A stretch of DNA of 64,000 nucleotides, from the NCBI RefSeq assembly GCF_014643535.1, contig NZ_BMJQ01000011.1:186001-250000 (forward strand). The letters run 5' to 3'. Both the position numbers and the translations under genes were made by a program. This stretch comes from Aliidongia dinghuensis (GTDB taxonomy: Bacteria > Pseudomonadota > Alphaproteobacteria > ATCC43930 > CGMCC-115725). Within the stretch, counting starts at the first letter, position 1; each line of letters opens with the position of its first letter. Below, piece after piece: positions 45,901 to 53,400 of this stretch. The notes under the pieces are model-generated. The model saw nothing but the letters and a program-made list of their open reading frames with translations, searched no databases and was not told the DNA's origin.

Positions 45901-46295
45901 TCACGCTCGAGAACGGCCGGCTCACCCTCAAGGACGGCCATGCGTCGGGCGGCGCGCTCGGCATCAATGCCGACGGCTGGATCGACCTCGACCATAGTCA
46001 GCTGGACCTCAGCGGCACCCTGGTGCCGGCCTATACACTGAACAGCCTGCTCAACAATATTCCGGTGCTGGGCGACCTCATCACCGGCGGCGAGGGCACC
46101 GGCCTGTTTGCCGCCAACTATCGCCTGTCGGGCTCGCTCGATGATCCGGGGATCAGCGTCAATCCGTTGAGCGCGCTCGCCCCCGGCTTCCTCAGGCGGC
46201 TATTCCTGTTCGACGCGCCCGGCCCCTCGACACCCGATCCGCGCAACGCGCCACCAGCGGAGCCGACGCCCCAGCCGTCCGACGCGAAGCCCTAG
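42942..46295 (+). CDS. AsmA/YhdP-like envelope protein (DUF3971 type)
   Basis: A protein of up to 1117 residues with a single N-terminal membrane segment (about 45-72) and a long beta-rich periplasmic part of the AsmA-like/YhdP class, thought to form bridge-like lipid-transport grooves between the membranes. The DUF3971 region begins LLALRLQWGPLELGFLKPEL. The C-terminal AsmA-like segment has GVKGAATFHLDRLEAGGGFA, FQMKGQAVADGDFRRYSGKA and LDLSGTLVPAYTLNSLLNNI. ATG 42996 (MSDDAEIT) is an alternative start 54 bp downstream; neither has a strong ribosome site. It is divergent from glnE by about 60 bp and followed by two strong stem-loops. Confidence 0.85.
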   Translation: MAETRRLRRPRGQGTSIPMSDDAEITSADESATPAEVGRSRVRRSFWLHLLLWGVEFVGGLVALALLTVGLLALRLQWGPLELGFLKPELVAWLNTRSDPLAVEIDRTSLAWSAGRSTAELVASGVRVTDPAGITVVSLPKLSVTVALRGLLAGRVEPTRIALIGPELKVLRTPQGAIGVDLGQGTPSAPVSAAAAPPPESLITLLHGFADKPQPNDPLRLLNQLSILQASVTVDDRESDVVWHITDGELDLTRTPEGLSGETSASFGLGQGTSKAVGRIHYDNATDDARFSISLEGLDPAKWASALPPELSIASEVRLPLSGSLDGRAQLFAARLGDVHFRLEGGAGAVVDPQLAGGRLAVKALAVEADYNPSARRLTLGRLHLDMDGPMLDAHATLDGVQPALAEPSVDDLPLAGGLTITGMSMERLARTWPEGVAEHPREWIVANLTGGKVDRLDLTATAAVERFPLRLGHLAFKGKMGLSGFTVDYLHGLPKLQGVDAQVDFSQDQMDFAVSSGGLLGLHVPQAAIRIDGFDADVQRMTVDVGIQGPVPDVLTVLDQKPLGYAKKIGLEPKRTAGTADGTLHLALPLKRDLGFDEIDYAAKAELAGLGVKNAVFNRDVTDGRFALTLDKSALVLDGAGKLDGVPAEARWVERLGGNLPARSQVTARALVDDRARQRFGIDPVPDILHGPAGVNVTYQAFDEHRARVDATLDLTPSRLTIDTVDWTKAAGVAGRASVGFDMIDGTIGRLDPLKVSAGDLDLDATLTLDAGQVQRADIAHVKLGGTDAAGTVDRQPDGTWKIQAAGGAIDVGPLLKKLGEPTPPDTPKADKPKTDGPTLAIAATTGRLILGSGREMRTVHFDGLVAHDRLEYGKLDGELGVKGAATFHLDRLEAGGGFALDTDDFGALLKVFDVSDNVVGGKFQMKGQAVADGDFRRYSGKAEANDYRVIRAPFMARMLSIASLTSIASLLSGDGLPFSILKTDFTLENGRLTLKDGHASGGALGINADGWIDLDHSQLDLSGTLVPAYTLNSLLNNIPVLGDLITGGEGTGLFAANYRLSGSLDDPGISVNPLSALAPGFLRRLFLFDAPGPSTPDPRNAPPAEPTPQPSDAKP

Positions 46296-46304
46296 AGCCG
46301 GATC

Positions 46305-46340
46305 GAATTGAGTGGAATCGCATTGCGATCCACTCAATTC
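46305..46340. terminator. long stem-loop after the YhdP-like gene
   Basis: GAATTGAGTGGA (46305-46316) pairs perfectly with TCCACTCAATTC (46329-46340), and the inner TCGCA/TGCGA extends the stem to 17 pairs with one bulged A. It lies 10 bp after the YhdP-like stop, between convergent genes. Confidence 0.7.
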
Positions 46341-46366
46341 GTGAATCCGTCTCTAATCAAATGTTT

Positions 46367-46415
46367 AGAGTGCGATTCACGCATTGGCTGGTTCCAGCCA
46401 ATGCGACCGCACTCT
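46367..46415. terminator. second stem-loop, before the deoR stop
   Basis: AGAGTGCG (46367-46374) pairs with CGCACTCT (46408-46415) outside a perfect 12-bp inner stem, CGCATTGGCTGG (46380-46391) with CCAGCCAATGCG (46394-46405). It overlaps the deoR stop codon. Together with the stem-loop 26 bp away it probably insulates two convergent transcripts, or is a small repeat element. Confidence 0.65.
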
Positions 46416-47199
46416 AGCCGACGACCAGGTCGACGCCGGCCCGCACGCAGGCCGCCGCCAGCGTCGCGGGCGGCGCCTCGTTGGCGACCAGATGGCGGAT
46501 GTCCTCGAGCGGGGCGATGCGTGCCACGGCGCGGCGGCCGAACTTCGTCGCGTCGCCGACCGCGATCGTCCGGTCGGCGCGGCGCAGCGCCGCGCGCTTC
46601 ACCGCGATCTTGTCGAGGTCGAAATCCATCGGCGCACCATCGGCGTCGAAGCCGGAGAGCCCCAGGACGGCGCAGTCGAAATGGATCTCGCCGATGGCGG
46701 CCACGGTCTCGGCACCGACGAGCGAGCCGTCGGGGCCGCGCGACGTGCCGCCGAACACATGCAGCTCGATGTCGCCGTGGCCGGCGAGGATCATGGCCGT
46801 GGCGAGGCTCGTCGTGAACGCGCGGCAGCGGGCGCCGCGGTTGCGCAGCTCCCGCGCCACCGCCTCGACCGTCGTGCCGACGTCGAGGAAGACCGAAGCG
46901 CCGTCGGGCACCAGGGCGGCCGCCGCCTTGCCGATCCTGACCTTGCCCTCGGCTGCCCGGTTGTGCTTCTCGGCATATCCCAGCCGCACCGTCGTGTCGG
47001 TCGCCCCGGCGCCGCCGTGGAAGCGCTGCAAGAGGCGCGTCTTGTCGAGCTGGATGATGTCGCGGCGAATCGACTGGGTCGACACCGAGAAATGCTGCGC
47101 CAGCGCCTCGATCGTGGCGAAGCCCTTCTCGCCGACGATCTCCACGATCTCGCGCTGGCGCGGGGTGATCTCGTCGGCCATGCCGTTCGTGGTGGTCAT
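46414..47199 (-). CDS. DeoR/GlpR-family transcriptional regulator
   Basis: A 261-residue regulator. The N-terminal DeoR helix-turn-helix is at about 12-65 (RQREIVEIVGEKGFATIEAL, then VSTQSIRRDIIQLDKTRLLQ with the HGGA wing), followed by the sugar-phosphate-binding domain with LDVGTTVEAVARELRN and the D-AD...F-AD-like end DRTIAVGDATKFGRRAVARI. DeoR proteins usually sense a phosphorylated sugar or polyol. It is divergent from the SLOG-ABC transporter genes, with a perfect palindrome between, and is their likely repressor. Confidence 0.93.
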   Translation of the reverse strand: MTTTNGMADEITPRQREIVEIVGEKGFATIEALAQHFSVSTQSIRRDIIQLDKTRLLQRFHGGAGATDTTVRLGYAEKHNRAAEGKVRIGKAAAALVPDGASVFLDVGTTVEAVARELRNRGARCRAFTTSLATAMILAGHGDIELHVFGGTSRGPDGSLVGAETVAAIGEIHFDCAVLGLSGFDADGAPMDFDLDKIAVKRAALRRADRTIAVGDATKFGRRAVARIAPLEDIRHLVANEAPPATLAAACVRAGVDLVVG

Positions 47200-47214
47200 G
47201 CGTCGATCCTCTCG

Positions 47215-47230
47215 TGTAAGTTAACTTACA
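47215..47230. promoter_or_regulatory. DeoR operator, perfect 16-bp palindrome
   Basis: TGTAAGTTAACTTACA is self-complementary over all 16 bases. It is 15 bp upstream of the deoR start and 44 bp upstream of the SLOG gene start, so it can control both divergent transcripts. Confidence 0.75.
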
Positions 47231-47274
47231 TACGCGCCCCGTTCGCGGGCGGCAAGACCAAAGGATCTCGAGAA

Positions 47275-47904
47275 ATGACCAGTCCGATGATGTGGCACCC
47301 GGCCACACAGGTGCTGACCAAGGATGACCAGGCATTCGACCCTGCAACGCTTTCCTGGGCCGTCCAGAGCGTCGGGCCCGAGGCCGGCGAGCCGGTGACG
47401 CCGGGCGAAGCGTTGCGGCGGCTTGCGGAAACGCATCGGCTCCGCCGCGTACCGATCGGCATCATCGGGCCGCGCGAGGCGACGGCGGAGCAGTGCCGGA
47501 TCGCCGAAGCGATGGGGCTCGAACTGGCGCGGCACGGGCTGCAGATGCTGTGCGGCGGCAAGTCAGGCGTGATGGAGGCCGCGTGCCGCGGCCACGCGCG
47601 CGGCGGCGGGCTGCCGATCGGCCTGCTGCCCGACGAGGAATGGCACGCGGCCAATCCCCATGTCGCCATCCCGATCGCGACCGGCATCGGCCCAGCACGC
47701 AATGCCATCATCGCGCGGGCGTGTCTGGTGCTGGTCGCGATCGGCGGCGGTGTCGGGACGCTCTCGGAAATGGCGCTGGGCCTGCAATTCAGCCGCCTGG
47801 TGCTGGCGCTGGCCGATGCGCCGCACATCGACGGCGTGGCTCGGCTCGCAAGCGTGGACGAGGTGCTTGAGCGGATCGCCGGGCGAATCTTGTCGGCTGT
47901 GTAA
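47275..47904 (+). CDS. SLOG/LOG-type Rossmann-fold nucleotide-binding protein
   Basis: A 209-residue protein with the TIGR00725/LOG-like pattern: PIGIIGPREATAEQ (60-73), CGGKSGVMEAACRGHARGGG (93-112), GIGPARNAIIARAC (137-150) and IGGGVGTLSEM (156-166). This is the nucleotide-binding cleft of lysine-decarboxylase-like LOG phosphoribohydrolases, although the exact PGGxGT motif is GGGVGT here. It could cleave the N-glycosidic bond of a nucleotide or sense a nucleotide-like ligand. GGATCTCGAG before ATG 47275 is a weak ribosome site. It is the first gene downstream of the DeoR operator and 90 bp before an ABC importer, so it probably acts on the imported compound. Confidence 0.78.
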   Translation: MTSPMMWHPATQVLTKDDQAFDPATLSWAVQSVGPEAGEPVTPGEALRRLAETHRLRRVPIGIIGPREATAEQCRIAEAMGLELARHGLQMLCGGKSGVMEAACRGHARGGGLPIGLLPDEEWHAANPHVAIPIATGIGPARNAIIARACLVLVAIGGGVGTLSEMALGLQFSRLVLALADAPHIDGVARLASVDEVLERIAGRILSAV

Positions 47905-47994
47905 ATTTTCTTCCATTCGTCATAAATTCATCATCCCGCTTCGCTATATGTAGCCGGCGCCCATGACGGCGTGCCATGCCTTGGAGCCGCCATC

Positions 47995-48783
47995 TTGCGG
48001 ATCGTCGCGATTGCATATTTGACCTTCCTGGCGGCGCCAGTGCTGCTGCTGGCGCTCGGCGCGTTCGGCGAGAGCTGGAGCAACACGCTCTTGCCGAGCG
48101 GCTTCACCGGCCGCTGGTTCGCGCAGGTCGCGGGCGACCCGAGCTTCCGCCGCGCTTTTGCGACCAGCCTTGAGATCGTCGGCTCGACCTGCGTGCTCAA
48201 CCTGCTGATCGGCCTGCCGCTCGCCTATGCGATCCAGGCCGGCGCCCGCGGCGGCGTCCGGGTCGCCGCCCGGCTGGTGACGCTGCTGCCGGTCGCCGTG
48301 CCCGAGCTGGTGCTGGCGTTCGGCTTCATCGTGGTCTTCTCGTCGGACGCGCTGCCCTGGCTCGGCAGCTTCTGGCTCCTGGCCGCGGGCCATCTCGTCA
48401 TGACGCTGCCCTACACGGTGACAGCGCTCACGGCGGACATGGACCAGCTGCGCCTCGACGAATTCGAGCACGCCGCCGCGACGCTCGGCGCTTCGTTCGC
48501 CGCACGCATCCGCGACATCACCGTGCCGCTGCTCGGCCCGAGCCTGCTGTCCTCGACACTCACCGTCGCGGCGCTGTCGATCGGCGAGTTCCAGCTGTCG
48601 AACCTCGTTTCGGGCTTCCTCAGCCGGACCTATCCGGTCGTGCTGCTGCAGGCCTTCTATGGCGCTACCGGCTTTGCCTGTGCCGCGACCATTGTGCTCC
48701 TCGCCCTCGCGGTCACGGCCTCGCTCGCGAGCAGCCTCACGGCCCGGCTCGCGGGCGCCAACCGCAGAAAGACTGCTGCATGA
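47995..48783 (+). CDS. ABC importer permease
   Basis: A 262-residue inner-membrane permease with about six hydrophobic segments and the EAA loop for ATPase contact (EHAAATLGASFAARIRDITV). It belongs to the group that serves spermidine/putrescine, iron, thiamine or phosphonate importers. The start is uncertain: TTG 47995 has GGAG 8-11 bp upstream and gives a clean membrane start; GTG 47971 would add 8 residues. Its stop overlaps the ATPase start (ATGA), so the two are translationally coupled. Confidence 0.85.
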   Translation: MRIVAIAYLTFLAAPVLLLALGAFGESWSNTLLPSGFTGRWFAQVAGDPSFRRAFATSLEIVGSTCVLNLLIGLPLAYAIQAGARGGVRVAARLVTLLPVAVPELVLAFGFIVVFSSDALPWLGSFWLLAAGHLVMTLPYTVTALTADMDQLRLDEFEHAAATLGASFAARIRDITVPLLGPSLLSSTLTVAALSIGEFQLSNLVSGFLSRTYPVVLLQAFYGATGFACAATIVLLALAVTASLASSLTARLAGANRRKTAA

Positions 48784-49814
48784 GCCTCACTTACAAGAGC
48801 GTCAGCTATACCTATCCGGGGGCTGGAGCCGGTGTGTTCGACATCTCGCTCGAGATCGGCCGAGGCGAACTGCTCGCCATCATCGGCGCGTCGGGTTCCG
48901 GCAAGTCGACCATCCTCAAGCTCTTGGCCGGCTTCGTCATGCCTGACGCCGGACAGGTGCTGATCGACGGCCGGGACGTGAGCCGGCTTTCGCCAGAGGC
49001 GCGTCACCTCGGCGTCGTGTTCCAGTCCTACGCGCTCTTTCCGCATATGCGCCTCTGGGAGAACGTCGCCTACCCCTTGAAGATCCGCGGAACTGCGAAG
49101 CGCGAGCGGCGTGCCCGCGCGAACGAGATGCTCGAGCGGGTCGGCATGGGGGCAAGGGCCGAGGATTTCCCGTCAGCGCTCTCCGGCGGCCAGCAGCAGC
49201 GCGTAGCGCTGGCGCGCGCGCTCGTGTTCGAGCCGAGCGGCCTCTTGCTCGACGAGCCGCTATCGGCGCTCGACGCAGGCCTGCGCGTCGAGATGCGCGA
49301 CGAGATCCTGCGCGTGCAGCGCTCGGCCGGGATCGCGACCCTGCTTGTGACTCACGACCAGGAAGAGGCGCTGTCGATCGCCGACAAGGTTGCGGTGATG
49401 CGCGACGGCCGCCTCGTCCAGGTCGGCACGCCCCAAGCCCTCTACGAGACGCCGGTCAGCGCTGCGGTCGCGGCCTTCGTCGGCCAGTCGAACCTCTGGC
49501 CGAGCAAGGTCGCGGGTGCAGGCCTCGTCGAGACCGCGTTTGGGCCACTCGCCTGCGACACCGGCACTCGCTCGGCAGGTGAGGCGGTCACCGTGTTCGT
49601 CCGCCCGGAACGGATCGCGCCGCTGCCATCCGGTGAGGCAGACGGCCCCGGCCGCTTCGCTGGCACCGTTGCCGCCGATCGCTACCTGGGCCCGATCCGC
49701 CGCATCGACCTCGCGGTTGCAGGCGGGCTCATCCGCCTCGAGACCCATCAGCGGGAGCCCGTGACGGCGGTCGCGATCCCGCCAGACGCCATTCGCCTGC
49801 TGCCTGCCCATTGA
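48780..49814 (+). CDS. ABC importer ATP-binding protein
   Basis: A 344-residue ATPase. Walker A is GASGSGKS (36-43), the signature is LSGGQQQR (134-141), Walker B is GLLLDEP (154-160), and the switch His lies in LLVTHDQEEAL. A TOBE-like regulatory domain fills the C-terminal 110 residues, as in PotA/FbpC/UgpC-type importers. It overlaps the permease gene upstream by 4 bp and precedes the binding-protein gene by 27 bp. Confidence 0.95.
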   Translation: MSLTYKSVSYTYPGAGAGVFDISLEIGRGELLAIIGASGSGKSTILKLLAGFVMPDAGQVLIDGRDVSRLSPEARHLGVVFQSYALFPHMRLWENVAYPLKIRGTAKRERRARANEMLERVGMGARAEDFPSALSGGQQQRVALARALVFEPSGLLLDEPLSALDAGLRVEMRDEILRVQRSAGIATLLVTHDQEEALSIADKVAVMRDGRLVQVGTPQALYETPVSAAVAAFVGQSNLWPSKVAGAGLVETAFGPLACDTGTRSAGEAVTVFVRPERIAPLPSGEADGPGRFAGTVAADRYLGPIRRIDLAVAGGLIRLETHQREPVTAVAIPPDAIRLLPAH

Positions 49815-49841
49815 ACCGATCGAGTCCGGAGGACCAAGTCC

Positions 49842-50918
49842 ATGAACCGACGCCATTTCCTGTCCTGCGCCACGGCTGTGGCCGCACTCGCCGCGTCCGG
49901 CACCGCCTTCGCCTTCGACGGCGCGGAGCTCTACCCCGGTGAGCAGGTGCTTTACGACGCGGCCAAGAAGGAAGGCCTCGTCGTCTCGTTCGACACGGGC
50001 CCGACCTGGGCCAACTGGGCGGCCGAGTTCAAGGCGTTCCAGGCGCGCTATCCGGGCGTCGAGATGGTCTATAACGACCTGGGCTCGGCCGCGACGGTCG
50101 TGGCACTCGACAAGTCGCGCAACCGGCCGCAGGCCGACACGGCCTATTATTTCGCGTCGTCAGCGCTCGACGCGGTCAAGGCCGGCGTCGTCAGCGACTT
50201 CAAGCCGGTCAATTTCGAGCGCCTGCCGGAGACGCTGCGCCATCCGGCCGGGCAATGGTTCACCGTGCATACGCTGAATGTCGCCTTCCTGGTCAACAAG
50301 AAGCTGGTCAAGACCATGCCGGAGAGCTGGGCCGACCTGCTGAAGCCGGAATACAAGAACGCCATCGTCTATCAGGACCCGCGCTCGACCGGCCAGGGCC
50401 AGGTCATCGCGTTTGCGGCTGCCTTCGGCAACGGCGGCAGCATGGACGACGTGGCGCCAGGCATCGACTATCTGGGCAAGCTCACCAAGGCCGGCAACGT
50501 GCTGCGCACCGTCGGCACCACGCCCTACGCCCAGTTCCTCAAGGGCGAGATCCCGATCTGGATCGGCTATGAGAACGACGGGTTGAAGGCGAAGTTCGTC
50601 GACGGCATGGGCGACGACGTGGCGCTCGCCATTCCCAGGGAGGGCTCGGCTGCCGCCCCCTATGCGGTCTCGCTGGTCAAGAACGGGCCGAACCCGAATG
50701 CCGGCAAGCTCTGGCTCAATTTCATCATGACCGATGCTGGACAGAAGATCTTCGCTGAAGGCTACGTGCGGCCGTCGGTGCCGGGCGTTGCCCTGCCGGC
50801 CGCGGTCGCCGACAAGATGCCGGCCGCACCGCAGATCCATCCGATCGACATCGCCAAGGCGACGGCCAAGAAGGCCGAGATCGACGCCGGCTGGGCCAAG
50901 GCGGTGCTGGGCCAGTGA
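49842..50918 (+). CDS. ABC importer periplasmic substrate-binding protein
   Basis: A 358-residue exported binding protein. The signal peptide is about 1-24 (MNRRHFLSCATAVAALAASG, cleavage near AFA). The mature part has the AfuA/COG1840-type layout: EGLVVSFDTGPTWANWAAEF, then DTAYYFASSALDAVKAGVVS, and a WADLLKPEYKNAIVYQDPRS hinge segment. Relatives bind ferric ions, phosphonates, polyamines or small sugars. No Tyr pair for ferric iron is obvious, so the ligand is open. AGTCCGGAGGACC supplies the ribosome site. Its stop overlaps the second permease start. Confidence 0.9.
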   Translation: MNRRHFLSCATAVAALAASGTAFAFDGAELYPGEQVLYDAAKKEGLVVSFDTGPTWANWAAEFKAFQARYPGVEMVYNDLGSAATVVALDKSRNRPQADTAYYFASSALDAVKAGVVSDFKPVNFERLPETLRHPAGQWFTVHTLNVAFLVNKKLVKTMPESWADLLKPEYKNAIVYQDPRSTGQGQVIAFAAAFGNGGSMDDVAPGIDYLGKLTKAGNVLRTVGTTPYAQFLKGEIPIWIGYENDGLKAKFVDGMGDDVALAIPREGSAAAPYAVSLVKNGPNPNAGKLWLNFIMTDAGQKIFAEGYVRPSVPGVALPAAVADKMPAAPQIHPIDIAKATAKKAEIDAGWAKAVLGQ

Positions 50919-51739
50919 AGACCGCGCGCACCTCCAGCCGCACGCTCGCCGTCCTGGCCATGCCGGGCGCCCTCGTGCTGGCGCTGTTCTTCGTCCTACC
51001 GGTCGGGGCCGTGCTGGTCGGCGCCTTCACGGACGGCGGCAGCGCCTTCGGCCGGCTCGTCGCCGATCCGGTGTTCTGGAACGGGTTGCGCGGCACGCTC
51101 GTGCTCGGCACGGCGGCGCCGCTCTTCTCGCTCGCGGTCGGGTTCTCAGTGGCACTGACGCTCGCCCGCCTGGCGCCGGGCGTGCGGACGGCGGCACTCG
51201 TCGCCATCTCGCTGCCGCTCACCTTCTCCGGCCTGATCGTCGCCTACGGCTTCATCCTGCTCCTCGGCCGCGCCGGCTTCGTGACGCTGTTGCTGGCAAA
51301 GCTCGGCTTCGACCCGGCGGTCGTGGGTGGGTTCATCTATTCGCCGCTCGGGCTCGGTCTTGCCTATTCCTACTACCTGGTGCCGCGGGTGGTGCTGATC
51401 GTCTTGCCGGCGATCGGCAATTTCGACCTGAGCCAGCTCCGGGCGGCCCGCTCGCTCGGCGCAGGGGCCTTCCGCTCGGTCGTCGAGATCATGCTGCCGC
51501 AGATCCTGCCGAGCCTGGTCGCCGCCTTCTGCCTGACGTCGGCCGTGGCGGTCGGCGCCTACGGCACGGCCTTGGCTTTGGTCGGGACCCAGGTGAATAT
51601 CCTGCCGCTGGTGCTCTATAGCAAAGTGTCGGAAACGGGCACGGATCTGCCGGCTGCTTCGGCCGCCTCGCTGGTCCTGGTCGCGATCTGCGCGCTTGTC
51701 GTCTCGCTGGGCGAGATGGTCCGGCCGAACCGGAGATGA
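50915..51739 (+). CDS. second ABC importer permease
   Basis: A 274-residue permease with about six membrane segments, and the EAA loop is RAARSLGAGAFRSVVEIMLP. It pairs with the permease at 48.0 kb to form the heterodimeric channel. The start overlaps the binding-protein stop by 4 bp (ATGA), giving an unusual permease - ATPase - binding protein - permease order. The small cupin gene begins 16 bp after the stop. Confidence 0.92.
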   Translation: MKTARTSSRTLAVLAMPGALVLALFFVLPVGAVLVGAFTDGGSAFGRLVADPVFWNGLRGTLVLGTAAPLFSLAVGFSVALTLARLAPGVRTAALVAISLPLTFSGLIVAYGFILLLGRAGFVTLLLAKLGFDPAVVGGFIYSPLGLGLAYSYYLVPRVVLIVLPAIGNFDLSQLRAARSLGAGAFRSVVEIMLPQILPSLVAAFCLTSAVAVGAYGTALALVGTQVNILPLVLYSKVSETGTDLPAASAASLVLVAICALVVSLGEMVRPNRR

Positions 51740-51755
51740 GGCAGGAGAGGGCTTG

Positions 51756-52049
51756 ATGACGTCAGAGGCAGTTGCGGTCGGCCATGTCGACAATGACGAC
51801 GTGCGGGTCACCGAATGGCGCTTTGCCCCGGGTGCGGCGACCGGCCAGCACCGCCATGACTACGACTATGTGGTGGTGCCGCTGACAGGCGGGCTGCTGA
51901 AGGCGATCGCGGCCGCCGGCGAGACCGTGGCCGAGCTGGTGCCGGGCAAGGCCTATTTCCGCAAGGCCGGCGTCGAGCACAATGTGGTGAATGCTGGCAG
52001 CGAACCCTTCGCCTTCGTCGAGATCGAGCTCAAGCACCGGCCCGGCTGA
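51756..52049 (+). CDS. small cupin protein, BauB-like
   Basis: A 97-residue single cupin barrel. The first cupin motif, WRFAPGAATGQHRHDYDYVV, gives two His and an acidic residue, and the second is around KAGVEHNVVNAGSEPFAFVE. It resembles small cupins such as BauB, found in amino-acid or polyamine degradation clusters. GGAGAGG ends 5 bp before ATG 51756; the 20 extra residues of the longer frame are translation of the previous gene's end. As the last gene of the DeoR-SLOG-ABC set it may act on or sense the imported compound. Confidence 0.82.
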   Translation: MTSEAVAVGHVDNDDVRVTEWRFAPGAATGQHRHDYDYVVVPLTGGLLKAIAAAGETVAELVPGKAYFRKAGVEHNVVNAGSEPFAFVEIELKHRPG

Positions 52050-52059
52050 GGCGGATTTC

Positions 52060-53223
52060 CTAGCGCCGGGTGCCGACGAGCGAGGCGGTCGAGAAATCGG
52101 TGTCGCTGGTGTCGGCGCCGATCATGTTGGCTCCGTCGAACCGGGCGCCCTTGACGTTGCAATTGACGAGCCGTGCGCCCAGCAGGTTGGCCGGCCATTT
52201 GCGGCCAGTCGGCTTGCGTTCGTGGTTGAGGATGTCGGCCTCGGTGAAGTCGGCATCGCTCAGGTTCGAGCCCTCGAGCACCGCGTTCTTGAAGCAGGTG
52301 CCGCGCAGCTGCGCGCCGGTCATGTCGCAGTTGGCGAGATGGGCGTCCGTGAAGTCGCACAGCAGGAAGTTGCCGCCGCGCATGTTGACGCCGTCGAGGT
52401 TGGCCCCCTTGAACACGGCGGCCGACAGGTCGAGGTTGGCCAGCACGAAGCCGCGCAGGTCCTGGTCGGTGAAGTTCGCCTGGCTGCCCTTGGCGCCGAA
52501 GGTCTGTGCCCAGGTGCAATGGCGCGCGATCGCGAGGCGCAAGTCCGGGTCGAGCCGCTTTTGCGCGCCGCCCTCGGCATCGAGCCCCATGGAAAGCTCG
52601 GTATTGGCGCCCTCGAGCGAGCAGTTGGTGAGATCGGCCGCGGTGAGACAGGCGGCGCGCAGGTCGGCGCCGGCGAGATTGGCGCCGCTGAGGTCCGCAC
52701 CCGTCAGGTCGGCGCCGCGCAGGTTGGCGCGCGACAGGTCGACGCCGCGCAGGATGGCGCCGGCGAGCAGCGCGCCCTTGAACGCGGCCCCGTCGCCGAC
52801 CGCGTTCGACAGGTCGGCGTTGGTCAAATCGGCTCCGGTGCGGCGACCCAGCTGCTCGGCCATCTTGCGGTCGCCCGGCCGGGCGTCGAACAGAAGGCCG
52901 CCGGTCAAGTCGGCACCGGTGAAATCGGCTTCGGCCAGCATGGCGTTCTTGAAATTGGCGCCGCGCAGGTCGGCCTTCTTGAAATTGGCGCGGAACAGCG
53001 TGGCGCTGTCGAAGCTCGCCGCGAACAGGTCGGCACTCTCGAAATCGCCGCTGCTGATGTCGGCATAGTCGAAGCGCGCGCCGGGCAGGCGGGCCCGGGT
53101 CAACGTGCAGCCGGTAAAGCTGACGCCGGCGAAATCGGCCCACGGCTTGTCGAGCCGTGTGCCGCCGCGGGCGCGCAGCCAGAGCATGTGGGCCTTGAGC
53201 GCTTCGAGAAGATCCTGGGACAT
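52060..53223 (-). CDS. pentapeptide-repeat protein
   Basis: A 387-residue protein made almost wholly of A(D/N)Lxx repeats from about residue 28 on, such as ADFTGADLTGG and ANLRGADLTGADLSGANLAG. These predict a right-handed four-sided beta-helix. An interruption of about 60 residues at roughly 195-225 (DAEGGAQKRLDPDLRLAIAR) splits the helix in two. Such proteins can mimic DNA, act as scaffolds or be structural, and no partner is encoded nearby. It converges on the cupin gene with 10 bp between. Confidence 0.88.
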   Translation of the reverse strand: MSQDLLEALKAHMLWLRARGGTRLDKPWADFAGVSFTGCTLTRARLPGARFDYADISSGDFESADLFAASFDSATLFRANFKKADLRGANFKNAMLAEADFTGADLTGGLLFDARPGDRKMAEQLGRRTGADLTNADLSNAVGDGAAFKGALLAGAILRGVDLSRANLRGADLTGADLSGANLAGADLRAACLTAADLTNCSLEGANTELSMGLDAEGGAQKRLDPDLRLAIARHCTWAQTFGAKGSQANFTDQDLRGFVLANLDLSAAVFKGANLDGVNMRGGNFLLCDFTDAHLANCDMTGAQLRGTCFKNAVLEGSNLSDADFTEADILNHERKPTGRKWPANLLGARLVNCNVKGARFDGANMIGADTSDTDFSTASLVGTRR

Positions 53224-53294
53224 GAGCCTTGGACGAGCCGCCGATCAATGTTCTGCGATCAATTTTCCGCCCCGGGCTTCAGTCCCGGAGGTCT

Positions 53295-53320
53295 CACCGC
53301 GGGCGTGCCATGGCCCGCGG
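53295..53320. terminator. stem-loop downstream of tyrS
   Basis: ACCGCGGGC (53295-53303) and GCCCGCGGT (53312-53320) form a perfect 9-bp stem with an 8-base loop, 80 bp beyond the tyrS stop. There is no T run, so termination strength is doubtful. The same 177-bp gap must hold the promoter of the pentapeptide-repeat gene. Confidence 0.45.
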
Positions 53321-53400
53321 TATCAAATTACGTGCGGCAGCGAGTCTGTCCCGAACATCCTTCAAAATTTATGAATAAGCGACTGTCACACAAGCGGCGG

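Noticed and set aside
42882-45995. Very long minus-strand open frame running on from glnE, antisense to the YhdP-like gene
   Set aside because: It is an Arg/Asp/His-rich shadow caused by high GC at third positions. The glnE family start is at 42881 and nothing upstream matches a family.
49842-50918. Firm assignment of the ABC system to ferric iron or 2-aminoethylphosphonate
   Set aside because: The binding-protein class covers several ligands, and no ligand-specific residues could be recognised by eye.
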